Source: Lutibacter sp. (GTDB lineage: Bacteria; Bacteroidota; Bacteroidia; Flavobacteriales; Flavobacteriaceae). Taken from it: a stretch of 8,013 nt of DNA. Under the pieces are notes generated by a model that worked only from the letters and a program-made list of their open reading frames with translations, did no database searches and was not told where the DNA came from. Each line of letters opens with the position of its first letter. Position 1 is the stretch's first letter. The stretch is from positions 11,180 to 19,192 of the forward strand of contig DPCK01000004.1 in assembly GCA_003516285.1 (NCBI GenBank), given 5' to 3'. The position numbers were made by a program, and so were the translations under genes. Below, one piece after another: positions 1-7,298 of the stretch.

Positions 1-1019
1 ATTTTGTTGGTTTCCGTTTCCGTAAATTTTTCTAAAAAACAGATTTCCTTAGGAATTTCATAGATTGAAAGTGATTTTAACTGCTGAATCTTATTTAACA
101 AACCTTCATTCTTAATTCCTTCAATAACTAAAATCAATTTCTCGCCGAGAATTTCATCTTTTTTTCCAGATACAAAAAAACGGTTTTCTATTATTGCTGC
201 TAGTTTTTCTTCAATCTGCTCAGGAATTAACTTTATGCCACCAGAATTTATCACGTTATCAATTCTTCCCAGCCATTTAAATTCTGTTGATGAAATGACT
301 TCAATCAAATCATTGGTAATTACTTTTTCTTCTGAAATTGTTGGCGCATCAATCACCAAACAGCCTCTATCATCGACAGAAATTTGAATGTTTGGAAGAA
401 TTTTAAAATTAGATTTCTCTACTGCATCCGCAAAAACGTTAAGCTTTTTAACGGCAATGTGCGTGATGGTTTCCGTCATTCCGTAAGTGGCGAAAATTTC
501 GGTTTTTACTTTTTGAATTTTGCTTAACAACTCATTTGAAACCGTTCCGCCGCCAACAATCAGTTTTTTTATTTTATGGATATCAGGCAAAGAATTGTGC
601 AATTGCATAGGAACCATCGCCGAAAAATCGTAGTTTTTATCACTGTTTTTTAGCAGATTTGAAGTTGGTTCCAAAATATCCAAATGCCAGCCCAAAGTTA
701 GCGCCCTAACCAGCATCATTTTCCCGGCAATATAATTTGGCGACATACATAACAACGCCGTAGTGTTTTCCTGCAAATTAAAATAGTCACCCGTTGCTTT
801 GGCGCTATTAATCATATGGAATTTTTGAAGCTGGATGATTTTAGGATTTCCCGTAGAACCAGAAGTTTTTACTTCAACAAAAGCTGTCGCATCAAACCAA
901 TTCGTTAAAAATTCAGCCACTTCCACAGAAATTTCTTTGGAAAAATCAATCATTTCTTCTTCAGAACTAAATGATTTTCCCTGTAATTTAAACGCGCTAT
1001 GAAATGTATTGTTTTTCAA
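1..1019 (-). CDS. menE: o-succinylbenzoate-CoA ligase (MenE), 3' end cut by window edge
   Basis: AMP-forming acyl-CoA synthetase that activates o-succinylbenzoate to its CoA thioester in cytoplasmic menaquinone biosynthesis. Translated from a TTG at 1019, 339 codons are visible. They show the P-loop TSGSTGNPK (52-60), the YGMTET motif (179-184) and GRIDNVINSGGIK (251-263). The last visible residues, TETNK, align with the A10 region, so K339 is probably the catalytic lysine and only about 10-20 residues are missing. The start is uncertain: an in-frame TAA lies at 1038-1040 and the first ATG is only at 953. I prefer the TTG because residues 6-14 (FHSAFKLQG) resemble the N-terminus I recall for flavobacterial MenE proteins; an ATG start would remove them. 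It follows the CPBP protease gene by about 90 bases on the same strand and is probably the last gene seen of a menC-protease-menE operon. The enzyme identity is secure; the start is not. Confidence 0.9.
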   Translation of the reverse strand, partial: MKNNTFHSAFKLQGKSFSSEEEMIDFSKEISVEVAEFLTNWFDATAFVEVKTSGSTGNPKIIQLQKFHMINSAKATGDYFNLQENTTALLCMSPNYIAGKMMLVRALTLGWHLDILEPTSNLLKNSDKNYDFSAMVPMQLHNSLPDIHKIKKLIVGGGTVSNELLSKIQKVKTEIFATYGMTETITHIAVKKLNVFADAVEKSNFKILPNIQISVDDRGCLVIDAPTISEEKVITNDLIEVISSTEFKWLGRIDNVINSGGIKLIPEQIEEKLAAIIENRFFVSGKKDEILGEKLILVIEGIKNEGLLNKIQQLKSLSIYEIPKEICFLEKFTETETNK

Positions 1020-1110
1020 TGGTTTAATGGTAATCGTTTATTTGTTTAAACGTTTAATTGTGTTATTGTTAACCAAAAGATGAATTTATCTATCCAACAT
1101 TTTTCTTTCA

Positions 1111-2094
1111 TTATAATTCCCCCTTCGGGGGATAGGGGGCTATAAACTCATCTTCCTTAAATTCTATCGGTTTAAATATGTGGCCGAACAATTTTTCTTT
1201 CCAGTTTGTCCAACCGTATTTTTTTGAAAACAATAACAAAATTAATGGATACAAAATAAATACCGGCACAAACATTTCCCAATCAATAGAAGGTTCAGAA
1301 ATATCCACCATCAAAGCATCGGTTTGAAAGACCGTCCAGTTTGTGGTAACCAAAACTGCCGCAACAATATTGTTTGACGCGTGAAAACCCAAAGCCAATT
1401 CTGTGCCTTCATCCATCAAGGTAAAAATTCCCAGCACCAAACCTGTTCCAATATAATACACCATTGTAAACCAGCCCAATTTCTCCACTTCCGGATTTAA
1501 ACCGTGCAACAAACCAAATATTGCGGATGTTAAAATGAGCGCCACAAACGAATTTTTAAACCAGGTTCCAAAACCTTGCATTAAATAACCTCGAAACAAC
1601 AATTCTTCCATGCTAGTTTGGATGGGCAGAAACAAGAAAGATATCAGCAATAAAATAAAAAACGGAATGGGTTTAAAATTCCAAACATAATCTTCGGGCG
1701 CCATAAAATAGCCAATAGTCACCATAATTAATCCCACAATTCCCCAAACGATAAACGCATAAAAAAATCGTCCCCAATCTACTTTTTCCCTGCTGGTAAT
1801 GAGGGTCACTATTTTTCTTTTATGAAACAATTTTATACCTAAAAACAAGGACAGCAATCCGAACAAAAAAGTAACAATAATCAATAAAAGATACAAATTT
1901 GCATTGATTCCTAAACCGGAAAAGCTATTGCTGGCGGACAGCATAAAAGTTCCCGCATCGTCTGCATAAATGTAGGCAACTAATGATATAGGGATGATTC
2001 CCACAATTTGCCAGCCAAAGAACAGAAACATTAAAGTGAATAAGTAAGCAGTCCACTCGTTATCTCCCTTATAAGCTTGTTGAATAAATTTCAT
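1111..2094 (-). CDS. CPBP/CAAX-type intramembrane metalloprotease-family protein in the men operon
   Basis: Polytopic inner-membrane protein of 327 residues from the Abi/CAAX (CPBP) family, whose members are glutamate-dependent intramembrane proteases or prenyl-protein peptidases. All family motifs are present: E163-E164-x3-R168 in MEELLFRGYL, F193-x3-H197 in FGLLHG, and H238-x3-N242 in HASNN. Hydrophobic segments lie at about 15-45, 66-90, 108-131, 142-158, 181-196, 208-226 and 274-289. The tail after residue 290 is hydrophilic. The ATG at 2094 is 2 bases past the menC stop, so translational coupling with menC is likely. The position between menC and menE suggests a role connected with the membrane or quinone lipids, but no substrate can be named. 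The last codons (APYPPKGEL) lie in a C- and G-block sequence unlike the rest of the gene and may be an acquired tail. The family call is firm; activity and substrate are unknown. Confidence 0.9.
   Translation of the reverse strand: MKFIQQAYKGDNEWTAYLFTLMFLFFGWQIVGIIPISLVAYIYADDAGTFMLSASNSFSGLGINANLYLLLIIVTFLFGLLSLFLGIKLFHKRKIVTLITSREKVDWGRFFYAFIVWGIVGLIMVTIGYFMAPEDYVWNFKPIPFFILLLISFLFLPIQTSMEELLFRGYLMQGFGTWFKNSFVALILTSAIFGLLHGLNPEVEKLGWFTMVYYIGTGLVLGIFTLMDEGTELALGFHASNNIVAAVLVTTNWTVFQTDALMVDISEPSIDWEMFVPVFILYPLILLLFSKKYGWTNWKEKLFGHIFKPIEFKEDEFIAPYPPKGEL
1118..1140. repeat. G/C-block palindromic repeat-like element at the 3' end of the protease gene
   Basis: In very A+T-rich surroundings, CCCCC (1119-1123) and GGGGG (1127-1131) flank a TTC loop and form a 6-bp stem with the outer T1118-A1132 pair. 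A second G block follows at 1135-1139. The element contains the last codons and comes within a few bases of the stop of the protease gene. From memory, short elements of the form CCCC(T)-N-GGGG recur at gene ends in many Bacteroidota genomes; only one copy is visible here, so dispersion is inferred. It could be a weak transcription-attenuating hairpin between the protease gene and menE, but no T-run follows on the minus strand. Confidence 0.45.
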
Positions 2095-2096
2095 CG

Positions 2097-3131
2097 TTAA
2101 ATTTTAAAATTCCATTTTTTATTATTGTTATAAAGCAAATTTTCACCTTTTACCTCTAGCGGACTTTCAAAATTATTGGTAAATAAACTTCCGGTTCCCA
2201 AGCCTTGCGGTAGTTTATTTTTTAAGGTGTAGGTCCACTGTGCAATGGCATTTAAACCGATATTACTTTCCAAAGCCGAGGTAATCCACCAGCCGGTATT
2301 TTGTGTTTCAGCCAGTTGAATCCATTCGGCACTACCTTTAAAACCGCCCACCAAACTGGGTTTCAGAATAATGTATTGTGGTTTTATTGTTTGTAGGATT
2401 TCCTGCTTGTCTGTTACATTAAAAACACCTATTAATTCTTCATCCAACGCAATTGGAATGGGTGTTTTTGCGCATAATTGGGCCATTTCATCAATTTGAC
2501 CCTGTTTTATGGGCTGTTCAATGGAATGAATTTCCAAATCAGACAATCTTTTTAATTTTTCCATAGCTTCTGACGGAAGAAAACCGCCGTTTGCATCAAC
2601 GCGCAGTTCAATTTCTGCGGAAGAAAATTCATTTCTGATGCTTTTCAACAAAGAAATTTCCGTTTCAAAATCGATGGAGCCTATTTTCAATTTTAAGGTT
2701 GAAAAACCCGCTTTAATTTTTTCAGAAATTTGCTGTTTCATAAAAGCTTCGCTTCCCATCCAAATCAACCCGTTTATTTTTATGGAATCTTCAGATTTGA
2801 TAAATTTCGAAGGATACAATTCATAAGGATTTTCGCTTTTTAATGATAAAAATGCCTGTTCCAATCCGAATTGGATGGAGGGGAATTCAATAAGTTCAGC
2901 AAGTAATTCATCAATATTTTTATTGATATTTTCGCAAAGCCAAGCCAATTTTTCTTCATAATCTGGTCTGTCATCGGAGCTTAAACCTTTAAAAACAGCG
3001 CATTCACCATAACCCACTTTATTTCCATCAACCAATTTCAAAAAATAGGTTTCCTTGGTGCGCAAAACACCTCGCGAGGTACCGCTAGCCTGTTTAAAGT
3101 TTAAGATATATTTTTGAAAAAATGCGTTCAT
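2097..3131 (-). CDS. menC: o-succinylbenzoate synthase (MenC)
   Basis: Enolase-superfamily enzyme that dehydrates SHCHC (2-succinyl-6-hydroxy-2,4-cyclohexadiene-1-carboxylate) to o-succinylbenzoate, a cytoplasmic step of menaquinone synthesis. The 344-residue length fits the family. An N-terminal capping domain (about 1-115) precedes the barrel. The barrel carries the K-x-K pair K147/K149 (TLKLKIG), metal ligands D179 (RVDANGGF), E205 (SIEQP) and D230 (ALDEE), and the second catalytic lysine K257 (ILKPSLVGG). Related enzymes include N-acylamino-acid racemases and dipeptide epimerases, but the menE neighbour settles the role. The start at 3131 gives a normal N-terminus and lies about 17 bases below a Bacteroidota-type promoter box. 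It appears to be the first gene of the operon with the CPBP protease and menE. No menA or other men gene lies in the window. Confidence 0.93.
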   Translation of the reverse strand: MNAFFQKYILNFKQASGTSRGVLRTKETYFLKLVDGNKVGYGECAVFKGLSSDDRPDYEEKLAWLCENINKNIDELLAELIEFPSIQFGLEQAFLSLKSENPYELYPSKFIKSEDSIKINGLIWMGSEAFMKQQISEKIKAGFSTLKLKIGSIDFETEISLLKSIRNEFSSAEIELRVDANGGFLPSEAMEKLKRLSDLEIHSIEQPIKQGQIDEMAQLCAKTPIPIALDEELIGVFNVTDKQEILQTIKPQYIILKPSLVGGFKGSAEWIQLAETQNTGWWITSALESNIGLNAIAQWTYTLKNKLPQGLGTGSLFTNNFESPLEVKGENLLYNNNKKWNFKI

Positions 3132-3147
3132 TCATTTTATTAAACGC

Positions 3148-3155
3148 GAAAGATA
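3148..3155 (-). promoter_or_regulatory. predicted -7 promoter box of the menC operon
   Basis: On the minus strand this reads TATCTTTC, preceded by TTTTG, and matches the Bacteroidota -7 consensus TAnnTTTG at all but its last base. The wider context TTTGTATCTTTCG resembles promoters often seen in flavobacteria. It would start transcription near 3141-3143, leaving a leader of about 10 bases before the menC ATG at 3131. No good TTTG box lies at the usual -33 spacing, so confidence is moderate. Confidence 0.5.
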
Positions 3156-3205
3156 CAAAATTTGAAAATTTATTTTATATTGGCATAAGAAATTAAAACT
3201 GTTTT

Positions 3206-4126
3206 ATGGAGCTGCCTCAAATACCAAATTTGATTTATTACGCGATTCCTTTTTTTATTGTAACAGTGATTATTGAAGGCATTGCTATTTTCAAAAAAAA
3301 TCCTGAAGGCTATAACATTAAAGACACTTTCGCCTCTTTATCAATGGGCGTTGGCAATGTATTGTTTAATTTGTTAAGCAAATTAATCGTGGTTTTTGTA
3401 ATCACTTTTTTATACGAAAATTTTAGGTTGGCCACCATTCCATTTACTTGGTGGGCTTGGTTGTTGATTTTGTTTGCAGACGATTTTTGTTATTATTGGG
3501 CGCACAGAATCGGACACGAAAGTCGGTTTTTTTGGGCATCGCACATCATTCATCATTCCTCCCAAAAGTACAATTTAAGCACCGCTTTGCGCCAGACCTG
3601 GACTGGCGGATTTTTCAGTTTTGTATTTTATTTGGCCTTACCATTTTTGGGTTTTCATCCGTTGATGATTTTTACGCAGATGGCTGTCAGTTTAATTTAC
3701 CAATATTGGATACATACCGAATTAATCTACAAAATGCCCCGTTGGTTTGAAGCTGTTTTTAATACACCATCACATCACCGGGTTCATCACGGTTCAAATC
3801 CGTTGTATCTGGACAGAAATTACGCGGGAATTCTCATTATTTGGGATAGAATATTTGGCACTTTTCAACCCGAATTAAAGGAAGAAAAGGTTATTTACGG
3901 ATTGCATTCAAACATCAACACTTACAATCCCCTAAAAATTGCATTTCACGAATGGGTTGATGTTTTTAAAGACGCCTCTTCAGCAAAAACTTCTTTTGTA
4001 AACAAACTTGGCTATTTTATTAAACCGCCGGGTTGGAAACACGACGGCTCAGGCTTGCTTTCTGAAGATTTAAGAAAAGAATGGCTAATGAACCAGCAAA
4101 TTAATGCTGACATAAAACAAAATTAG
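3206..4126 (+). CDS. fatty acid hydroxylase / sterol desaturase family membrane protein
   Basis: Integral-membrane di-iron oxygenase-family protein of 306 residues. Its eight-histidine pattern is visible as H100-x3-H104 (AHRIGH), H113-x2-H116-H117 (HIIHHSS) and H190-H191-x2-H194-H195 (SHHRVHHG), with an additional H170 in a WIHTEL motif. Hydrophobic segments lie at about 8-28, 44-70, 80-95 and 132-170, and the histidine clusters would face the cytoplasm. These enzymes use O2 to hydroxylate or desaturate lipids. The overall motif spacing recalls the bacterial group related to alkylglycerol monooxygenase, but the substrate (fatty acid, ether lipid, carotenoid or hopanoid/sterol-like) cannot be read from the sequence. 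The ATG at 3206 gives a short N-terminus leading directly into the first membrane segment. The gene diverges from menC across 74 bases and converges on the hydrolase gene with only 17 bases between stops. Confidence 0.88.
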   Translation: MELPQIPNLIYYAIPFFIVTVIIEGIAIFKKNPEGYNIKDTFASLSMGVGNVLFNLLSKLIVVFVITFLYENFRLATIPFTWWAWLLILFADDFCYYWAHRIGHESRFFWASHIIHHSSQKYNLSTALRQTWTGGFFSFVFYLALPFLGFHPLMIFTQMAVSLIYQYWIHTELIYKMPRWFEAVFNTPSHHRVHHGSNPLYLDRNYAGILIIWDRIFGTFQPELKEEKVIYGLHSNINTYNPLKIAFHEWVDVFKDASSAKTSFVNKLGYFIKPPGWKHDGSGLLSEDLRKEWLMNQQINADIKQN

Positions 4127-4143
4127 CACTGCAATTTGCTTTT

Positions 4144-4824
4144 CTATAATTTTAAACTGCCGCCAATTTCAAGCAAAATCAGCTCTTTTTTTGCTTTGGC
4201 AAACTTTTCAAATGCTTTTTTATGATTTATTTTTATTGGTTCGAAAGTGTCAAAATGAACGCCCAACACTTTATTGCAGCCCAAAAACTTGGTCGCTATA
4301 ATGGCTTCATCTAAACCCATCGTGAAATTATCACCTATCGGCAAAATCGCCAAATCGAGTTCTCCAATCACTTGGGGAATTAATTTCATATCGTACGTTA
4401 AAGCGGTATCACCGGAAATATAGATGCGGTGATGGCTGGTTTCTATGACAAAACCACCCGGTTGCCCTCCATAACTTCCGTCGGGAAAAGAACTGGAATG
4501 AACGGCATTTGTATAATGCACGGTTCCAAAATCGAATTTCCATTTTCCGCCGTGGTTCATTGGATGCCCCTTAATTCCTTTGCTTTCAAAATAAGTGACG
4601 ATTTCAAAATTAGAAATAATGGTGGCTTTGGTGCGTTTTGCGATGGCTTCAACATCCATAATATGATCCTGATGCGCGTGGGTGATTAAAATATAATTGG
4701 CTTGTAATTTATTGATGTCAATGTTTTTTGCCAATTCATTTCCTGTAATAAAGGGATCAATTAACAGTGTTTTGTCTTTTGTTTCGATACTTAAACTTGA
4801 GTGGCCTAAAAAGGTGATTTTCAT
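4144..4824 (-). CDS. UPF0173-type metal-dependent hydrolase (metallo-beta-lactamase fold)
   Basis: Cytoplasmic metallo-beta-lactamase-fold hydrolase of 226 residues, about the full length of the UPF0173 family. It begins with the family's typical MKITFLGHSSL strand. It carries the metal-binding motif H49-A-H51-Q-D53-H54 (THAHQDH), with H109, D139 (ISGDTAL) and H190 (GVHFDTF) as likely further ligands. A conserved LPIGDNFTMG stretch lies at about 161-170. The substrate is not established; relatives are annotated only as metal-dependent or Zn-dependent hydrolases. From memory, similar genes often sit near menaquinone genes in flavobacteria, so a link with the men operon is possible but unproven. 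The gene lies downstream of the TonB-dependent receptor on the same strand. A strong terminator separates them, so it probably has its own promoter within 4825-4872, where I find no convincing box. Confidence 0.9.
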   Translation of the reverse strand: MKITFLGHSSLSIETKDKTLLIDPFITGNELAKNIDINKLQANYILITHAHQDHIMDVEAIAKRTKATIISNFEIVTYFESKGIKGHPMNHGGKWKFDFGTVHYTNAVHSSSFPDGSYGGQPGGFVIETSHHRIYISGDTALTYDMKLIPQVIGELDLAILPIGDNFTMGLDEAIIATKFLGCNKVLGVHFDTFEPIKINHKKAFEKFAKAKKELILLEIGGSLKL

Positions 4825-4872
4825 AATGGGAAGTTTGTTAGATGATGTTGCAATTTAATAAAATAAATCCAT

Positions 4873-4906
4873 AAAAAAACCACGAAAAACGAATTTTCCG
4901 TGGTTT
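4873..4906 (-). terminator. intrinsic terminator of the TonB-dependent receptor gene
   Basis: Read on the minus strand, AAACCACG (4906-4899) pairs with CGTGGTTT (4884-4877) in a perfect 8-bp stem. One mismatch and four further A-T pairs extend it inward to a four-base loop. The stem runs into seven consecutive T (4879-4873), the hallmark of Rho-independent termination. It lies about 28 bases past the receptor stop at 4935 and should prevent read-through into the hydrolase gene. The T-run is on one side only, so it acts for the minus strand. Confidence 0.88.
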
Positions 4907-4934
4907 CAAACAAACAAATATTAAAGCTTATGAA

Positions 4935-7205
4935 TTAAAATTGATACTTGAGGTAGGCAGTAAAATTTCTGCCCGTTTCATAAATATGGCCTGCGGATGT
5001 ATTTGAATTTTGATAAGAATAATTTAAATGTTCATAATAGTTCTTGTCAAAAATATTCAACACCGCAAATCCGATTGAAAAATTGGTAAAAGTGGTTATT
5101 CCGGCTCTTAAATCCAGTGTACCGAAACCTGGCGTTTCTTCTTCCATAAATGATGCAGAAACTCGGTCTTGTTTTGCCACCAATCTCGAATTTAACGCAA
5201 ACCAAAATTTATTTTCTTCAAACTTAACGCCCAAGTTTGCCATAAATGGCGGAATTTGCGCCAAAGGCTCGTCCAAATCTTCATTTTGGGCACGCGTATA
5301 AGAAAGTTCAGAAGTAAATGACAATTTATCTGTTGCACTCACCTTAAAATTAAACTCAAATCCGGTTTGTGAAGCTTTATCAATATTGACAAATTGTTTC
5401 GCATAAACCGGTGGGGTAGTCGGCATAAATTTTCTTGGAATATTGGTGTTCACCACGCCATAAATATAGTCCTGCAAAAAAGAATGAAATACCGAAGCGC
5501 CCACTTCAAAAGCTTCAAATTTCTTTAAAACCGACATTTCAACCTGGTAATTAATTTCGGGTTTCAAATTAGGGTTTCCGACATATTCATAAGGATCCAC
5601 ACCAACATTAAAATGATTGATAAAACGTTCGGTCATTGATGCCGTTCTAATTCCCCTTCCAACGGCAAATTGTGTTTGAAATCCGTTTTTTTGATATTTT
5701 ACAGAAGCATTTCCGCCGATATTCACTTCCGATTCGTCCTTAATTTCGCCGCCATACAACGCTTCAAAATCGGGCGCAGGATCATTTAGCTTTGCTGAAA
5801 TAAAATCGGCCCTGATGCCAGCCGTAATTGTGGTATAATCTGTAATTTTTATTTTTTCTTCTGCAAAAATACCAATATCATTTACGTCGGCATCCTGCCA
5901 AATTTTATCCACAAAAGTTTTGGGTGCTGGCAAAACATTGCCATTCATTATTTTTACAATGCGCGTTCTGTCTCCTTTTCTATTGAGTAAATTGGCATCA
6001 ACGCCGGCAAATAATTTTGAATTTTCAGAAGTATTAAATACCATTTCGGCTTTACCACCGTAAGAAAAAGATTCCACAGGCGATTTTGCATCGGTTGCCA
6101 AAAAGGTTGGTCGATTTTCGTTGGTCATTAGATGATCCACATACGAGTAAAAAGCCTTAAACGTAAAACTGCTTATTTTTTCAGAAATATTGTCGAATTT
6201 ATAATCAACTCCTGCCAATAAACTGTCATCGTATGGTGAATCCATCGGCAAACCGGCGTGCTCAATATTTCGCGCAAAAGATTGTCGCCAGCTGAACTGC
6301 AATCGTTGGTTATCGGTTGGATTTACACCCACCTTAACGGAATAATCTGTTGTTCTGAAGGATGATTGCACCTCATCTCCATTTCCGTCGGTATAATCGC
6401 CGAAATCACGATAAGAACCATTCAACTGAACATCAAATTTCTTGGCTACATACACCAATGATGCGCCATTTACCATATTTTGGCCGTTGGTTTCATAACC
6501 GCCTTCAACACTTCCGTGGAAACCAAGTTCGTTTTTTGATGGATTTTTGGAAACCAAATTGATAATTCCACCAAAATTTTGTCCGAACCGAACCGTAAAA
6601 GGACCTTTTACAATTTCAATTTTTTCAATTTCCTCCGGAATTACGTGCGTTGTGATTGGATCCATCCGGCTCGGACAAGCATTGTGAATTTTCATTCCGC
6701 CATCATATTGAACATTTAACTGCTCCTGTTTAAAGGAACGAAAAACAGGTTCAGAAGCATAAGCACCGCGCTTTACGATGGCAAAACCCGGAATGTCTTT
6801 AAACAAGTGACCAACGCTTCGAGGCTGGCTGACCCTTTTTTCGATATCATTGATGATAACAGACTGGGAAATGTCTCGCAACGGATTGGCATCCACAATA
6901 ATTTCACTTAAATCTATTTGAGCCGACTGCATTTTAACCAATAGTTCGTTTTGTAAATCCACAACAATGGTTTTAAAACTGATGTGTGAAATTTCGGCTT
7001 TATCACCGTCTTCAGCCTGAACAAAAAATTCGCCATTAGCATTGGAAACGGTCACCGATTTATTTTTAAGCATTTTAATGGTTGCATATTCTATGGGATT
7101 ATTCGTTTCTTCCGAAACAATTTTCCCTTTTATCACAGCAGTTTGCGAATAAGCTGTTGCAACACTAAACATGACTAATAAGATTAGTATAATATTATTT
7201 TTCAT
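4935..7205 (-). CDS. TonB-dependent outer-membrane receptor, probable OprC/NosA-like copper receptor
   Basis: Outer-membrane active transporter of 756 residues powered by TonB-ExbBD. A signal peptide occupies about 1-20 (cleavage near AYSQ). A carboxypeptidase-regulatory-like domain follows (about 24-92), then a TonB-box-like stretch near 98-105, the plug (about 108-222) and the beta-barrel. The chain ends in an aromatic strand, YLKYQF. The plug contains C177-x3-M181 in NACPSRMDP, and a barrel segment contains H358-x-M360 in YVDHLM. These match the CxxxM and HxM copper ligands described for Pseudomonas OprC, whose relative NosA supplies copper for nitrous-oxide reductase. C177 is the only cysteine in the protein, which supports a functional role. 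The segment EHAGLPMD (about 315-322) also recalls this subfamily. Copper as substrate is inferred from motifs and positions. It ends in a strong terminator, and a Cys/His-rich membrane protein is encoded upstream on the same strand. Confidence 0.92.
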   Translation of the reverse strand: MKNNIILILLVMFSVATAYSQTAVIKGKIVSEETNNPIEYATIKMLKNKSVTVSNANGEFFVQAEDGDKAEISHISFKTIVVDLQNELLVKMQSAQIDLSEIIVDANPLRDISQSVIINDIEKRVSQPRSVGHLFKDIPGFAIVKRGAYASEPVFRSFKQEQLNVQYDGGMKIHNACPSRMDPITTHVIPEEIEKIEIVKGPFTVRFGQNFGGIINLVSKNPSKNELGFHGSVEGGYETNGQNMVNGASLVYVAKKFDVQLNGSYRDFGDYTDGNGDEVQSSFRTTDYSVKVGVNPTDNQRLQFSWRQSFARNIEHAGLPMDSPYDDSLLAGVDYKFDNISEKISSFTFKAFYSYVDHLMTNENRPTFLATDAKSPVESFSYGGKAEMVFNTSENSKLFAGVDANLLNRKGDRTRIVKIMNGNVLPAPKTFVDKIWQDADVNDIGIFAEEKIKITDYTTITAGIRADFISAKLNDPAPDFEALYGGEIKDESEVNIGGNASVKYQKNGFQTQFAVGRGIRTASMTERFINHFNVGVDPYEYVGNPNLKPEINYQVEMSVLKKFEAFEVGASVFHSFLQDYIYGVVNTNIPRKFMPTTPPVYAKQFVNIDKASQTGFEFNFKVSATDKLSFTSELSYTRAQNEDLDEPLAQIPPFMANLGVKFEENKFWFALNSRLVAKQDRVSASFMEEETPGFGTLDLRAGITTFTNFSIGFAVLNIFDKNYYEHLNYSYQNSNTSAGHIYETGRNFTAYLKYQF

Positions 7206-7248
7206 TTGATAATTTCGTTTTGATATTTGTTTTTAAACCCAATGATTT

Positions 7249-7279
7249 TTCCGAATTTATATTTAAAATATATTCGGAA
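7249..7279 (-). promoter_or_regulatory. inverted repeat in the receptor leader region
   Basis: TTCCGAAT (7249-7256) and ATTCGGAA (7272-7279) are perfect inverted copies separated by 15 bases, centred about 59 bases upstream of the receptor ATG. The arms are richer in G and C than the surrounding DNA. It may be a repressor operator or a leader stem-loop affecting receptor expression. No regulator gene is in the window, so the role is unassigned. Confidence 0.45.
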
Positions 7280-7285
7280 TTAGCC

Positions 7286-7298
7286 CAAGATTAATCTT
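7286..7298 (-). promoter_or_regulatory. palindrome with overlapping candidate -7 box for the receptor gene
   Basis: AAGATTAATCTT (7287-7298) is a perfect 12-base palindrome. Overlapping it on the minus strand, TAATCTTG (7293-7286) matches the Bacteroidota -7 consensus TAnnTTTG except for one base. Transcription from it would begin near 7280 and place the 7249-7279 inverted repeat at the very start of a leader of roughly 75 bases. No TTTG box is found at the usual spacing upstream, so this is a tentative promoter. Confidence 0.3.

Noticed and set aside
1035..1056. GTTTA-type short repeats and GTTTAAAC palindrome before menE
   Set aside because: They are too short and of low complexity, with no promoter-like context.
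2638..2826. Plus-strand open frame of 62 codons opposite menC
   Set aside because: It is antisense to the menC barrel region with no independent support.
3448..3750. Plus-strand open frame of 100 codons inside the hydroxylase gene
   Set aside because: It is an out-of-frame overlap of the hydroxylase, whose histidine motifs fix the true frame.
4429..4689. Plus-strand open frame of 86 codons opposite the metallo-hydrolase
   Set aside because: It is antisense to the metal-binding region, which is clearly coding on the minus strand.
5044..5301. Plus-strand open frame of 85 codons opposite the receptor C-terminus
   Set aside because: It is antisense to conserved barrel strands and has no domain signal.
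6362..6562. Plus-strand open frame of 66 codons inside the receptor gene
   Set aside because: It lies entirely opposite a well-supported receptor coding region, matches no known domain and has no promoter; it is an antisense shadow.
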